Shown one piece after another: positions 1 to 13,990 of a stretch of 64,000 bases of DNA (positions are counted from its first letter, which is position 1; each line of letters opens with the position of its first letter). Made by a program: the position numbers and the translations under genes. The notes below the pieces were generated by a model. That model did not search any database. It had not been told where the DNA came from and saw only the letters and a program-made list of their open reading frames with translations. The DNA is taken from assembly GCA_023374025.1 (NCBI GenBank), contig SIJG01000033.1:1089239-1153238 (forward strand), in the 5' to 3' direction. The DNA comes from Heterodera schachtii. Lineage: Eukaryota > Nematoda > Chromadorea > Rhabditida > Heteroderidae.

Positions 1-188
1 AAAATTAGAAACGTGGGCGAAGCGGCTTAAAAATGCCTGAAAAAACCGTAATTGTACCTCTCCTAATCACAGTTGTACCTCTCCCACCCGTGGTTGTACC
101 TCTTCCCACGTGAACAGCCTAGGTAGCGAAGCTCCCAAAGCGCGAAGCGCTTTAAAGTAGCAGATTCGACGGTTCACGCACCCGCTAG
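1..188 (+). mobile_element. 3' end of a Helitron-like element (copy A), cut by the window edge
   Basis: The stretch ends in a short hairpin (137-153, arms AAAGCGC and GCGCTTT with loop GAA) followed 31 bases later by CTAG at 185-188 and then T. The same tail, in the order GCCTAGGTAGCGAAGCTC, hairpin, GACGGTTCAC and CACCCGCTAG, recurs at 2743-2819. A 3' hairpin and a CTRR end next to T are Helitron hallmarks. The hairpin lies farther from the end than in classic Helitrons, so a Helentron-type or another element is possible. Copies of a TTGTACCTCT minisatellite lie at about 53-107, as they do inside copy B. The 5' part is outside the window and no Rep/helicase coding was seen. Confidence 0.55.
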
Positions 189-459
189 TTCAATATATGT
201 TATATCGACAAGGGGTTTCGTTATAGGTTTTTTGATCAGAGTGTAAACTGAGTCCCAGCGGCTAATTTCCCGATTTTGCTTGCGTTTGAAGGCCCGTAAC
301 TTTTTTTCTGAAACTCTAATCAAAAAGTTTCCGCTGGTAGGGTCCTAAGTTGAAGTGTTTTCTAAAAAACAAAAAAAATTCCAGGCCTCTACCTACAATA
401 GGGAAGGCTGTAGGTTCGTGGACTTTTTCAGTACCAACTTTGTCCAGTTCAGTCCCCGT

Positions 460-905
460 CGAATAACTCATTAAGCTTTGACCTGAGCGGGGGGTCTCCA
501 GCAGACTTATTATAGAGCTCAGTGAGTTAGATTTTTCCAGATTTTAAAATTTCGAAAATTTTCAAAATTTCTCGAGTTAGGCCTAAAAGTAGGTTTTTGG
601 GTTTTTGAATTTTAGGATTTTTAGCCGATTTTTCCCAGAAAAACGGAGACCACTTTCAAGCAACAGTTTTCCGAGCTCTATCGAATGGTATTTTTTTCGA
701 AAAAATTTCGATTTTTTCTCGGAAATAGAAAAAATTTTTGGCCTGAGCGGGACATTTGAGTCCCGGGCCCATAACTCGTCAGGAGTCGGTTTTAGCCAAA
801 AATTGGCTTAGAGCAAAATTGTAGAGCTTTTTGAGCTCAATCGAACGGTGTGCTATATGGGCGGAAATTTTCAAAAATTTTCGAGCTAGGCCCCCTAGAA
901 ATTTT
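460..905. repeat. Imperfect internal direct repeat of about 308 bp
   Basis: The words ATAACTC (463 and 771), GAGCTC (514, with a related block near 820) and CGAG(T/C)TAGGCC (572 and 882) recur in the same order about 306-310 bases apart. Copies are diverged. Reading frames here are short and look accidental. Confidence 0.5.
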
Positions 906-1560
906 CCGGAATTTTTTTTCGGACGAAAATAGTGGTCAAAAATATTTTTCTGGGGTAATTTATGGTGCTGAGCACGAATATGATGTTAATTTTCAGTTTC
1001 ATATTTTTTGGAATTTTTTAAAAATTCTTTATTTTTTGGCAATTTTTTGGCCCTTGGAAATTTGGGTTAAAATTTGAAAATTCATAGCTCATTTCATTGT
1101 GGGACGATTTTCATGCAAAAAAGCTTTAAAAATAGCGAAAAATAAGAAGAATTTTATGGGATTTATTTGATATTCCTATCGTGAAATTTAAAAAGTTATT
1201 TCAGAATTTCTGGAAAAATTCGATTTTTCAGAAAAATTTTTATACCTCGCTTCTGAAAAGTCACTCTGGAAAATTAAAATACTACAAAAATCGGCAATTT
1301 TTTGCTCTATATGATAAAATTTATTTAAGATTTTTATCACATTTTTTAAAATTGTTATAAAAATAAAAGTGATTTTGGGATTCGGGACCAAAGGGGGTGA
1401 CCAGGATTTTTGAGTGAAAAAAATTTTTCACTAAAAATATTCCGAAAACATGTCATTAAGGGTATTTTAGGACGCTGATCACGAATATGAAATCAGATTT
1501 CACTTTTGACATCGTTAAGACCTCTGAATCCCTGTGTGATTGGGGATTCTGAGGCATCTT

Positions 1561-1612
1561 TTTGAGGGGGGGGGGGGGGAAGTTCGAAGCCGGGCGGTGT
1601 ACATTATTTTTG
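1561..1612 (+). repeat. G14 tract with GGGCGGTGTACATTATTTTT block, copy 1
   Basis: TTTTTGA is followed by 14 G (1566-1579), AAGTTCGAAGC and GGGCGGTGTACATTATTTTT. The same composite block recurs at 2369-2420, about 810 bases downstream, with the same G count and few substitutions. It looks like a module repeated within the Helitron-like element. A long G run in AT-rich DNA could form a G-quadruplex, or its exact length could be uncertain. Confidence 0.7.
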
Positions 1613-1885
1613 CTATGCATTTTTGGTTTATTTTTAAGCTTTTAATTCATTTAAAGATTTTTTGTTTTAAAAAAAAATTAATTTTTTAATTTAAATTAAA
1701 TTATTTTTTTGTGAAAAATTTTTTAAAATTAATTTTTTGTTTAATTAAAGAATTTAATATTTTTTTTGAGTTTGTCAGAAATTAATTTCATTTTAAATAA
1801 ATTTAAATTATTGTAAGCTTCAAAGTTTCATTTTAATTAATAAAAAGAGGAATTATTTTACAAGTTTTAAATTATTAATCCATTT

Positions 1886-2366
1886 TTGTACTTCTTCTAC
1901 CATTTGGTGTACCTCTCTCTTTTAATCACCATTGTACCTCTTCTATCACTGTTGTACCTCTTCTAATCACTGTTGTACCTCTTCTAATCACTGTTGTACC
2001 TCTTCTAATCACTGTTGTACCTCTTCTAATCACTGTTGTACCTCTTCTAATCTCTGTTGTACCTCTTCTAATCACTTTTGTACCTCTTCTAATCACTTTT
2101 ATACCTGTTTTAATCACTGTTGTACCTCTTCTATCACTGTTGTACCTCTTCTAATCACTTTTATACCTTTTCTAATCTCTGTTGTACCTCTTCTAATCTC
2201 TGTTTACCTCTTCTAATCACTATTGTACCTCTTCTTATCTCTTTGTACCTCTTTTAATCACTGTTTAGCTCTTATTATCTCTTTTGTACCTCTTCTTATC
2301 AAATCACTGTTGTACCTCTCTAATCATTTTTGTACCTCTCCTAATCACTGTTGTACCTCTCTAATC
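1886..2366. repeat. 21-bp minisatellite (TTGTACCTCTTCTAATCACTG)n
   Basis: About 20 units, regular from 1931 to about 2110 with an exact 21-base period (for example TTGTACC at 1973 and 1994), becoming degenerate on both sides. A few more units lie at 2656-2722 and about 53-107. Because 21 is a multiple of three, open frames on both strands give a heptad peptide repeat, which is an accident of the period. Such minisatellites are common inside Helitron-like elements. Confidence 0.9.
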
Positions 2367-2368
2367 AT

Positions 2369-2420
2369 TTTTTGAGGGGGGGGGGGGGGAAGTTCGGACC
2401 CGGGCGGTGTACATTATTTT
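2369..2420 (+). repeat. G14 tract with GGGCGGTGTACATTATTTTT block, copy 2
   Basis: Second copy of the block at 1561-1612, with 14 G at 2376-2389 and then AAGTTCGGACCCGGGCGG. It directly follows the minisatellite. Confidence 0.7.
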
Positions 2421-4477
2421 TCTATTTATTTTGTGTTGTTTTCTATGTTTTTATTAATTTAATATTTTTTTTGTTTTATTAATTAATAATAAATAAATTT
2501 TTACATTTAAATTTTTTTGATGAATAAATGTTTTACATTTAAAATTGAATTATTTATTTGTTTTAAATTAAAGAATTCATTTTTTTAAATTAGAATTTTC
2601 CATCAAATAATTTCATCCCAATTTCAAAAAATATTCAATAATCATACACATTAAATCTTCTTATCACTGTTGTACCTCTTCTTTTCACTGTTGTACCTCT
2701 TCTTATCACTGTTGTACCTCTCTCTTCATTTAAATCGCTTCAAAGCCTAGGTAGCGAAGCTCAAGAAGCGCGAAGCGCTTTATCCCAGGCCCAGATCCGA
2801 CGGTTCACACACCCGCTAGTTTATATAATAAAACTTTTACATAACTTACAAATATATTAGGACAATTGGAATATTTTGAATGTTCTACATTTAAAAATGG
2901 AATCTCTGTTGACATTAAATCCATACACATACACAACCGTGTCAATGACCAAGAGTATTGATGCTTGGTAATTAGATAAAACTAATGAATTCGAAATAAA
3001 CATATAAAATAAATAAGGTAATGAAAAGAATTATTTGGCTTATAAAAATTAAAAAAAATTCAAAATGAATTGGTTAATAAATTTGATAAATTCTGTGTTT
3101 AAGAAAAAAATATTTGAGTTTTTGAACTTTCTAGATAAATACTGCAAAAAGAAGAAAATCAATTAATATAATTATAATACTGTTGCTAGAAGGCAAAATT
3201 TCATCTATTAAAATAATAAAAAATCAATAATTGAAGTAATTAAGAAATGTAAAATCGACGAACCAACAAGTGTCATTTTATCGAAAATTGATTATGATTA
3301 ATATATATATATTATATATAGAAGAAAAAATTAAATAACTTTATTGCATCAATCGGTGACAAAATATTAAATATAAATCCGAGTACTCAAACATGAAAAA
3401 GAACCGTCAAAAATCATTTTTGGACAATTTATAGTTTATATGGCAATTTCAAGCGAGTTCAGGGCAACTGCATTACTGTCGAGAATTGTCAATTTATTTA
3501 TTAATATTTTTTTAAGATAAATTAAATAATATGAAAGGAAAATACAATTTTTTTATTTCCTCTAATTTGTTATATTAAAATAAACGAAAATTTAAAATAT
3601 ACAGAATTTAATGAATATAAGAATAAATATTATTATGAATGTTGCTTTATCTATACAAAATGTTGACAAGAGAAGCCACACAACGCGAGTTTTATTTAAA
3701 TTATTATAATTAATGTAAGTTTTTTATATTTATGAAAAGACAATATGCAAAACGTACAGGAGGTGCCTCTACAAGATAAAAACAAATTGAGACTTTTTAG
3801 TGACATTTTTTTGTTATTGTTTTTATAATAAAAATAGGGAATAATAAATTGAAAAGCAGCATAACACCCATAAAAAGCAACTAATAAAATATTTTTTAAA
3901 AAGCAATTATTTTTGACATTTTCGGTAAAAATGGGTTTATGGTTTAAAAATTTAATACATCATCGTTAAGGGTCTTGCCGGTGTAATAAAATTGAAAAAG
4001 CGAACAAAATTGGAGCATCAGATAAATCAAAATATTTGTCATAATCGGTTTTATTTCAGTGTATTGGAACTACAATAAGATTGTTTTAATTATTTTTGAA
4101 CAAAATGAAAATTTGAAAACTTGAGTTTTAGAAAAACAGTGATAGGAACATTTTTACCGGGCAATGTGAAAAGATTGAAACTTACAGCATCAATCTGTTT
4201 TTGTCATTGAAATGTTTGTCCACCAGCACACGAAAGCAATCCGAATTTGAGGCCGAGTTGCATGGTCAAAAAAGGAAATATTTCCATAAAAAACGTCGTT
4301 AACACAAAGCGGAAATTGTGAAAGTAATCAAAAAATGAAATAACAAAAGTGAATTATTTGTTAAACAAAGGCAAATTGCAAAAAAAAAAAAAAATTTTTT
4401 ACAAAAAAATTTGAGATTTAAAATTACCATTTAGAAAAATTATATTCCAAATGAAAAAAAATTACAAATATATTTTC

Positions 4478-4560
4478 TGCACGCTTTTTCCAAAAAAATT
4501 ATTGGGAACAGGAGGCCGGAAATTTAAAATTTGAGTACAAATTATAAAAAATGTTTACAA
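4478..4560 (+). repeat. Degenerate member of the GC stem-loop repeat family
   Basis: The words GCACGCTTTTTCCAAAAAAA, then AGGCCGGAAATTTAAAATTTG and GTACAA, match the flanks of the better member at 42005-42075. The GC hairpin itself is lost. Confidence 0.45.
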
Positions 4561-7375
4561 AAAGGATTTTTCACCCACAAAAACTTTCCATAAACAAAAA
4601 AAATTTAAAAAATTGGAAAAAAACATTCCAAATTATGAAAAGATAAATCTGAATTAAAGGAATTTTAAATTTTAAAGCTTGCATTTTTATTTTGGCGTTG
4701 AATGGTTCAAAAGCCTAAAAAACTCCCGGCTCTTTTAAATGAAAAAACTTGCCGAAATTGGAAATTTCGATATTCATAGATTTTTGAAAATCAGAGTGAA
4801 TAAACGATGGAAATTGCACAAATATTTCCATTTTTACTATTTTTGAAATGAAAATTGAAGAGACAGGGCCAAAAGAACAAATTTAGGTGAACAATTCGTC
4901 AAAATTTATGTATATATTTTTATTTTTAATTTAGGAAAATGTTCAAAATAACATGAATAAAAATAAAATTAAATAAATTATGAGAAAAACATAAACAAAA
5001 TATTTGTATATTAAAAATTGGATTTACTTGGCCTTTTCTTAATTTAATAAATATCTATTAAAATATATGTTTTGCAATAAATGCAGATATATTAGTTTAA
5101 AAAATAAAAACTACTGTGCAAATTAAAGGCTTATGGAATTTGAAAAAATTGATTTAAAAAAATTAATGCTAAACTAAATTTTGTATTAACAAATATATTT
5201 AAAAAATTATTAAACACATGAATAAATAAAACACAATTTTTTGTTAATGATTTAAATGAAATAATAATAATTATTATTTTTTTAATTAATTATTAATTTA
5301 TAAGTTTAATTTAAAAAACAAAGCAATTAATTAAGGTATGAAAAAAATAAAATGATTGAAAAAGAAATACATAGTTTCACAAAAAATTGAGTAAAATTTA
5401 TAATAATTACTTATTAAATTATTCAAAAATTATTTGTTAAATGACTATAATAATAATAAAAAAAATTGATTTTCAAAATGAAAGTTTCATGCGAAAAAAG
5501 AGTGAATATAAAGTTAATTAATAAATTAATCCAAATTATATTGTAAATGAATAATGATAAAATAATTCAATCAATCAAAAAAGCTTGGAGAAAATAGATA
5601 ACTGTTAAAAGATTAATTATTATATAAAGATTACTTATTATACGCTAAAACATTAATCTTAAAAATTGACGAGGTCAAAAAATTTAAAAATATTATAATT
5701 TTATTGCAAAACATAACATTTAACTTAAAAATAAATAATGTAAATAATTTTTTCTCAATTTTTTATAATATTTATTAAGTTTTGATTTAATATTAAATTA
5801 AATAAAACAGAAAGCTGAAAACAATGATCCTTAAAAAATAAACATGGGAAGATTAGTAATTAAATAGATATAAGCCGAAAGTAATAAAAAGTTGATAATA
5901 AACATAAAAATGTAGAAATATTTACAAAAATTTAACCAAATAAAAACCGTTAAGTGGCCAGTAAAATTAAAAAATAAAAGCATATTAAAAGCCCAGGTTG
6001 GTTAACGAAGAGTTTAATTAACATAAAAATTTAAAATTACAAAGTTAAACTTAATTTGTATAAAAACTGCTTTACTCAAAAAAAATATCTAATAAAAAAA
6101 TGTTGGGAAATGAAAGAATATATTCTTTTATTCTAAGAACAATGTTTTTTGTAAATAAAAAAAAGTAGTAAAATAGGATGTATTAAACACTTTGTTGATT
6201 AAGGAAAATAATTATATTTAAAAAAATGATAAATCAAATTTAATTTTCGTTCATTATAAATAAAATCATTTTAATATCAATTTATCATCTCATCACGGAA
6301 ATTTTCTTGCAAAATGAGGAGCAATACTAAGTGAGCGACATCCGTGAGTGCATCTGGACGGCGTATGGCTGGAGCCCGATTTAAAACAAAAGAAAAATAA
6401 TAAATAAATATTTCAAAATAATTAGTCCAAATAAATAATATTTTACAAAAATGGCTAAAAGTTCAAGTTATGAGTCAACGGCTTAAAAACCAGATTAAAA
6501 AGTTAATATAAAAAGACAACGCCGGTAAAATAATAAAACTTAAATACATTAAATTATTAATATTGACTGCTAAGCGATAATTCGAATAGCTAAATAAAAT
6601 TTGATGCAGCGAAACGCACAAAATATTAAAAAGCAATAATAAAATAAGAAATAAAAAATAATAATAAAAAGAATAAATTAAAGTTAAAGTTTTTAAGTTA
6701 AACTTAAAAAATACAAAAATTATTAACGAATTTATAATAAAAGAAGTAACGAAAAAGCAAATATATTAAATGAAATAAATAAAAAAAATACGAACATGAA
6801 TAATTGAAGGTTACTATATAACTTTAGCATAAGAAAAATTTATATATATAATCAGATAAAACAAAAGATTATATGCTCGTCTTCTAGTAATTAATGTTGG
6901 TATTAAATAAAATTATCAATTATATTTAATATCTTAAATAAAAGTAAAAATTAACAAGCAAATAAATTTGTTCCATGAAATAATTTAAAAAAGCTATTTG
7001 TAGTAATATTTGAAATACTGGTTTTTCGTTTATTGAATTAAAGATTGGAAGAATCAAAGAAAAGGAAGAATTCAGTTCCTAGGGGTCAAGAAATCAGGAA
7101 ATTGCTTGAATAACAAGGGCCAGGGAAATCATCCATAATATAAACAAGTTCGAAAATTTTTACATAAAAACTATATCTAAAAAATAAAATGAATGGAATA
7201 ATAAAAATAACAAAATACAAATTTTAATAAATTAAATTTTCACATATGATTGATCTTTTTATATTATTACTTGTAGAAATTATTTATATTGTTAACAGAA
7301 ATAAAGAAACTATTTAAAAAACGGGGAGAATACATGAGGAAATTATGAAAAATTCGTAATAATTCAATTGGTTCG

Positions 7376-7430
7376 AATGAGTCTGAAGGAAATTTTGAAT
7401 TTAAAAACCGATAATTATTCATTGGCATTA
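7376..7430 (+). repeat. Diverged dispersed repeat, copy 1
   Basis: GTCTGAAGGAAATTTTGAAT followed by AAAAACCGATAATTA and a CATTG word matches 10318-10370 in the same order (TCTGAAGATAATTTTGAAT, AAAACCGATAATTA, CATTG). The copies are about 2.9 kb apart in direct orientation. Confidence 0.5.
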
Positions 7431-10317
7431 AAATCTTATTTAATTGCCTTGACAATGAGAAAATTTTTATAAAATTTTGGAAATTGCGTAAATATTCGCT
7501 TATATGTTTAAAAGTCAACGTAGGTGAAAAAGAATTTGATTACACATATTGCTAGTTATTTAAACCAAAAATACCTTTTTTTGACGGAATGCCATAGTCA
7601 AAACAACGCCTACTCATGAATACTCGGACAAATATATTAATGTTTTAAAATAAAATATAATAGAATATTTTTATAAAGATACTTTGTATTCAATTTTTGA
7701 ACAAGCAGAATCTATGAAAAACTCTATATAAATTTGAATTATATATAATCCAACATGAATATATGTTTCAATAATGAAAAAGTGCAAAATAAATGAAATA
7801 AATGAATAAATTTCCTTATTATACATTAAACCGAACAACTTATTAGAAATACAAAATTCAATACATTAATTTTTTGTAGTATGTCTTGATGAAAATAGCG
7901 AAGAGATCCGTCCATTCAATAAAAATATAATAATTAAATATTCGTTTGCCAATGGTTTGATTTTCAATAAATCTATGAAAGATAAAAATATGAAATAGCA
8001 TTTTCTAAGAATATATAATTAAAATAAAGATCATTTTGAAATTTTTGGTTTTTATAATAAATAAATGCAATATATAACTAAATAAAAACTATAAATCAAT
8101 TTGCCATATGTTTTTATCATAATCATATAAACAAAATGAAAATAAATCACATTAAAAATAAATTTAAAAAACTTTAAGAAGAAATGAATTATTTCAAATG
8201 CTAAATTTTAGTAAAAGTTATCTTAGGTTTTAAGTTAGCACTTCAGAGCATAAAAGTCACCCAATATCGTTAAACAATAAAGCACAATATTAATTGATAA
8301 ACTGAAATTTAACATACTAATTTAATATATTTATGACAAAAACCACATATATAAGATAAATATAATTGAACGAAAAATATTATATGTTATTGATGAAGAA
8401 AGTTGCTGGCCACGTTGGCGAAAAAAATTCTTTGGGAAACTTGAAAATAAGAAATAAACTGCAAAGTGTCTGAACAGTACAAAAAATATACAACAGACAT
8501 AAATCATAATTAAATTTCAGAAAATAAAAAACTGACAAATAAATTTTTGTACACATTTTTAAAAATTAAAATTTAGGTTTAAATATTATATTTTAATTAA
8601 AATATTTTGAAATACAAAAAAACTATAAAAGAAAGAGATTTGACGATGAAAACAACGATATGAAATTGAGAGAATATTTGTTAAGAAAGCAGGAGAAGTA
8701 ATGTTTCTTATGCGAGAGTGCAAAAATACTTTCATCAAAATAAAATGATATGAAAATTAAAAAAAAACATCCGAAATTTTAATGTAAATATTTGAAGTGC
8801 ATTCAAGAAAACATAATATAAGAGCTGGTTCGTAACGCTTTGAAAGAGAAAAAAAGAAGCAGGCAAATGTACGCTTTGAGAAGGACGCTGGACATAAGTC
8901 GCGGGAAATGAAGAAAAAACGAAAATAAAAATAAAAAAGAAAAGCAATGCTTACAGCATTTCTCTGAAAAAATTTAAATAAAATTATAATTTTTAAATGA
9001 AAACTGGATTTAAATAAAAAAATAAACTACTTAACTGTATTAGAATAAATTTTAAATCTAATTTTTATATTTAAAAATAAAATAAAAAAGATTAAAACTA
9101 AAATAAAGAAATTATTTTTTAGACGATATGGCAAAAAAAGACTATCCAGTTAAATGAAGAAAAATAAATTAGGTAATTTAAAACATTATATATGTAAAAA
9201 AGAAAATTAATATCAATTAAATGATCAAAAAATAAATCTTAATTACAAAATATAACTGACGATAAAGTATTTTCATTTTTCCATTTATAAATTAAATAAT
9301 AATATAATTATTTATTGATATAATATATACTTATCAAATAAACATTAAATTTTTTATAATAAATCAATAAAAATAAAACGTAACTACAAAAAATTTTTGC
9401 TATAATTTGGGCCAAAAAACATACGAAGGATTCATTCGGCAAAGAAAAAAATATTCATCTAAAAAAATCGCTTTAGCGCAATACAAATTACTGAAATAAT
9501 TGTGATATGAAAAATTTCTAAATAGCAAATTATTGAAAAATTTCATTAAAGAATGCGTAAATGCCATATCAAATTATAATAAATGCAATGGAAAAAGAAT
9601 AGTTAAAGTCTTATCATTTTTAATATATTTTTATAATTAAAATTGCGCATGTGATGATAAATAAGGGAAATCGATTCAGCGGGAATGAAAAACAATATTT
9701 TTGTATTAAAAAAACAGATAAATAAAAAAATTATTTATCTATAGATAGAAGGTTTTTTAATGTAAGAAGTTATCTTTCAAAAAAAAAAATTGTTTACAGG
9801 AAAATAATAATATAAAAAAGGTACGTTAATAATTTGAAAAATTAACATAAGATGTAAAAAATAATTTAGTCTGTTTGGTAACAATTAAATCTCAAATTTT
9901 TATGAATTGTTAATAATTAAAGTAGTCTTCAAAACCACTACTCGTTTCTAATTATCAGTCTGAATTTGTGTAAAAAATGTGAAGCTAAATAAATTTCAAT
10001 AAATTTGTCGGTTTTTTTGAACGAAACAAAAAACCCACCGTTACGTACATCTGTGGGCAAATGAAAAAAAAAAGAAGATAAATTATGCATCAAAATTAAC
10101 AAATACAAATGAATCTTCTCTAAAAATTAAGAATACAGTGCTGGCTAAAATATACAACGAATAAAACATTCACAACTTATGAATGGACCACTCAAAAAAA
10201 AATTACAAAAATTAATGGATAATCAAAACTCTTGTCTATTTACATAATCTATAGCCTTTACAAGAAAGAATAAAAAAAGTAACAATACTTGTGAAATTAT
10301 AAAATTTGAAAAACCAA

Positions 10318-10370
10318 GAGAATCTGAAGATAATTTTGAATTGAAAACCGATAATTACATTGTCATATAA
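10318..10370 (+). repeat. Diverged dispersed repeat, copy 2
   Basis: Partner of 7376-7430. It supports the idea that the A/T-rich spacer is built from old repeated units. Confidence 0.5.
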
Positions 10371-13300
10371 ATTTTTATATTTATATCTAAAAATAAAAAT
10401 AAATTATTTTTTAATATCAAATTAAAATAAAACTATATTAGTAGGCAATAAAAAATAAATAATTTGTGATTGGATGTCATAAAATAATAAAATACGTAAA
10501 TTATTGCATTTTTTAGTATCAAAATTAAGGATAAAAATATCTAAAGAAATAAAACAAATTTAAAAACAAAAAATTTTAAAAACAAAATTTTTAAATTTCT
10601 TCATAAATCAATTTGACATGGTAATAATTAAATCTAGAGAAAAAGCTAATATGAATTTGAAAAAATAAAAAATGTTATTATTAACATTTTTATCCAAAAT
10701 TCATAGTTTGCCGCAGTCACATTCGCTCAGCATGAGCTAACCAAAACACCGCCGAAAAGAATAACAAGTGCCATGAAAATTGTCCTGAAGAACAACAAAG
10801 TCGTAATAAACATGTTAAAAATCAAGTGTATAGATAGGATAAACTAAAATTTTAAATATTAATAATTATATTTTAAATAATATATTGTCTGAACTATGAA
10901 CAAATATAAATTTTAATTTAAAAATTTTTTACGTATTGAACATTATTCTTGCAATAAATTTTTTACCTAAAAATAGTAATTAATTACAATTTGAAAAGAA
11001 TGATAAAACCTTACTTACATTATGACCTGGAGAAACTGTATTATATAGCTACGCTACGAAGATAAATTGTCAATAAAAGGAATAAATAGCCACGAATACA
11101 TAATAATATATAATTATCATTTCTAATCAAAACTTACTTTAGAGTCAGTGAAACTTAATAGATAATAATAATAATAATATAAAAACTTCCAAATAATAGA
11201 GCAAAAAAAAATTGTAATTTAATAAATAAATACCACAAATAATTGAAATTTTATAATTTAAATATGATTAATTAACGTTAGCCAATTCTTATTGCCAAGA
11301 ACAATGTATTGTTGCAACTACAAGATTAAAAGTTAAAAAAATATGTAAAGAATACCAAGCGAAATACCTTAAGTTAAAAATGTACAAAAAACTACTTTTT
11401 TCAGAATTAAAAAATAGCTATCTTTATAAGACGAAAAAATATTTCATAGAAATGATAAATAATTAAATCGGTTCAAAATAATGAAATAATTTAATTAACA
11501 AACAATGACATTAATAAAAATTTAAAAATTGTTATATTATAACGAAGAAAAATGTCCAACCGACCCTAGATTCGGGAGAATACACAATGAGATTCAAACG
11601 ATATTAAATTAAAAAATGGAAAAAGAACCGATTTCGCTTGAAAATTAATAAGATGCTTTAATTGAAAAAGGGTAAATTAATAAGTATCTTTTTAAATAAA
11701 TAATATATAGATTACATTTCCAATTAAATTTAACTAGTTTTTTTAATAAAAATTGCACAAAGGATAAATTAAAAAATATAAATAAAAACTTGTAATTAAA
11801 TGTAATGAATACAAAAAAGATAAATTTCATAGCATTTATTCAAAAGAAATGCACGAAGAGATTTTATTAAAAAATAAAAGCAATGGTACGAAACAAAAAG
11901 ATGAGCGTCTGTAAAAATTAATAGCAAGAACCGAGCGTTAAATATTAATAATAAATAATTGAAAGAAAATAATATAAAAATAAATATATGCTGTTGCTTT
12001 TCATAAATTATTTAAAAGTTCATAGGAAATAATTTTTTTTCTTTAATTTTTTCATAATTATTAGCATTAACCAGAAAATAAAAAGCAAATTTTTTATTTA
12101 TTAAAAATAATTTTTGAAAATATTAATAAGTATATATTAAAAGGTAATAAAGTAAAAATAAATATATGAATGATATTTGTGATAATAAAGATATGTTTTC
12201 TAAATTAAAAATATTTTTATGTTGAAAAATACTATAAAAAACCAAATCATCATTTATCAAAATTAAGTAATTCTTAATTCGTAATAAAATAAAATTTATA
12301 GCCGCAAATATTACACAAAGATCAACACAGAACCGTGTGTATGCACACTGACAACGAGAATATTTGGTTTTTGGCAAAAAATTATCTTTGATAAATCAAA
12401 AAAATGCAATATTATTTATTTAATTGAAAAATTTGAATTTATTTTAAAGTTAATCCATGTAATATTTTATACATATTCATCAAATTATGTGATGTAATTA
12501 ATATTTTGTAATATTATATTTTATCCAATAAATAAATATACATTGAGTATTAATTATACTAAGAATATATTGATAGAACAATTTAAAAATCAATATTAAA
12601 ATAGATAGAATTTAAATGTATGTTACCCAAAGCTACAATAAAGCACTATCTGTTTCATCTTGTCAGAACGCAAAAGGTAAAGGGTAAACATTCCGAGGTG
12701 TGAAAATTAGTGAATTCGTTTTTGGAATTTATGAAAAATATCAAATCTCAAACTTCAAAAATTAAACAGCTGATCAAAAAGAAAAGTTAAAATCAATATG
12801 TTAATTAATAAAAACAATAATTTTTAAACATTCTGAAAATACATTTAGCAAAATAAGTAAAGTAGAAAGAATTATTATAATTGCTTATCTAAAAAAGAAA
12901 AAATAAATAAATTTAAAAATTTATAAAAGAAAATTCATGAAACATTCAAAAAAATTTAAAAAATGAATAAATGTTAAGAAACGCATATGTCAATTTTTTT
13001 TTTAAAATAATATCATCTCTTTGAAGATTGTATAATATAAAAAACTCACGAATATTAAAAAACAGATAAATAAGAGAAAGATAATTCCTTTCTATTCAGA
13101 AGTGTATGAAAATGTTACCAATAAATATAAAGCAAAATTTCACTTTTTTGAAAAATTAACACTTGGTTAACCTCGAATATTTAATCGAATAAATAAATTT
13201 AAATAAACTACATAAAAAATAAATATTTTAAAGTAGAATAAATAACAAATTGTTAAAATTTTGCCCCTGGACCGGCCCGTCTTTCGAGTGGCGGAAGCGC

Positions 13301-13949
13301 AACGACTTCAATTAAAAGATTACAAAAATGAGAAAAGGTATTTTTTCATCAACTAAAATTAAAAGTCAAATACATATAGAAAATTTTCAATCAAATCATA
13401 ATTGTAAATTGAAAAGTCAAAAATTATTCTTCCTCATAAAAAAATTACAAAGGTAATAAACTGAGAAAACAATTCAGCGTTTAATCCATGACTTTTAATT
13501 ATAAAAAATGAATTTCTTTATAGTATTGTGATCTTAAAAAATTATTAAATTAATTATTAGATGCGTTTTGTGTAATAAAAAATATTTATTGAAGAAATTT
13601 TGTCAATGCTTATGCATATAATGCAAAAAATAATATTCTTTGTTTTTTATTTGTCGAAATAAAAAATTTAAAAAGCTATTACGCTACCAAAAATTCAAAT
13701 TTTATAAATTATTAAAAATACCCAATCGAATAATCTTTACATTTGCTTATTTAAATTTTCTTTGTCAGCCCTGAAACGATATATCAGTTTGAAGAAAAGC
13801 ATAATTTAGAATGTGAGGAGCATTGTAAAAAATGTCGTAAAACAAGTAAAAAGAAATCGAATTTTTATCAAAAATAAAAGTAATTCAATATGAACCTTTT
13901 TTTAAACGTATTCATTAAAATAATAAAATGTTTTCAGAAATAGAAAATT

Positions 13950-13990
13950 CTGACTTGGATAAAATTAAAATTTGATCAAAATTTTTTCCA
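13950..13990 (+). repeat. Dispersed repeat TGACTTGGATAAAAT, copy 1
   Basis: TCTGACTTGGATAAAAT and the A/T-rich sequence after it align with 35814-35850, about 22 kb away and in the same orientation, with ATTTAC and AATAATTTTA words continuing downstream in both. Confidence 0.4.

Larger units (their letters stand above)
190..2819 (+). mobile_element. Helitron-like non-autonomous element (copy B)
   Basis: This copy begins just after the CTAG-T end of copy A, with TC at 190-191 as Helitrons do, and finishes with its own hairpin (2766-2780, AAGCGC-GAA-GCGCTT) and CTAG (2816-2819) followed by T. The two tails share long blocks, so a head-to-tail pair is the simplest reading. Inside are a roughly 308-bp imperfect repeat (about 460-905), two copies of a G14-containing block and a 21-bp minisatellite. 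Unlike the rest of the window this stretch is not A-rich on the + strand. No Rep/helicase coding region is visible, so it is non-autonomous. The 5' boundary is an inference from the TC and the adjoining tail. Confidence 0.5.

Noticed and set aside
1926..2216. Open frames on both strands giving heptad repeats (RGTTVIR, CTSSNHC)
   Set aside because: They are the two-strand reading of a 21-bp minisatellite; no start context or unique sequence.
11000..11070. Minus-strand mini-exon with good-looking splice signals (GTAAGTAAGG donor, CTTCGTAG acceptor)
   Set aside because: Only about 35 bases, with no neighbouring exon that continues a frame.
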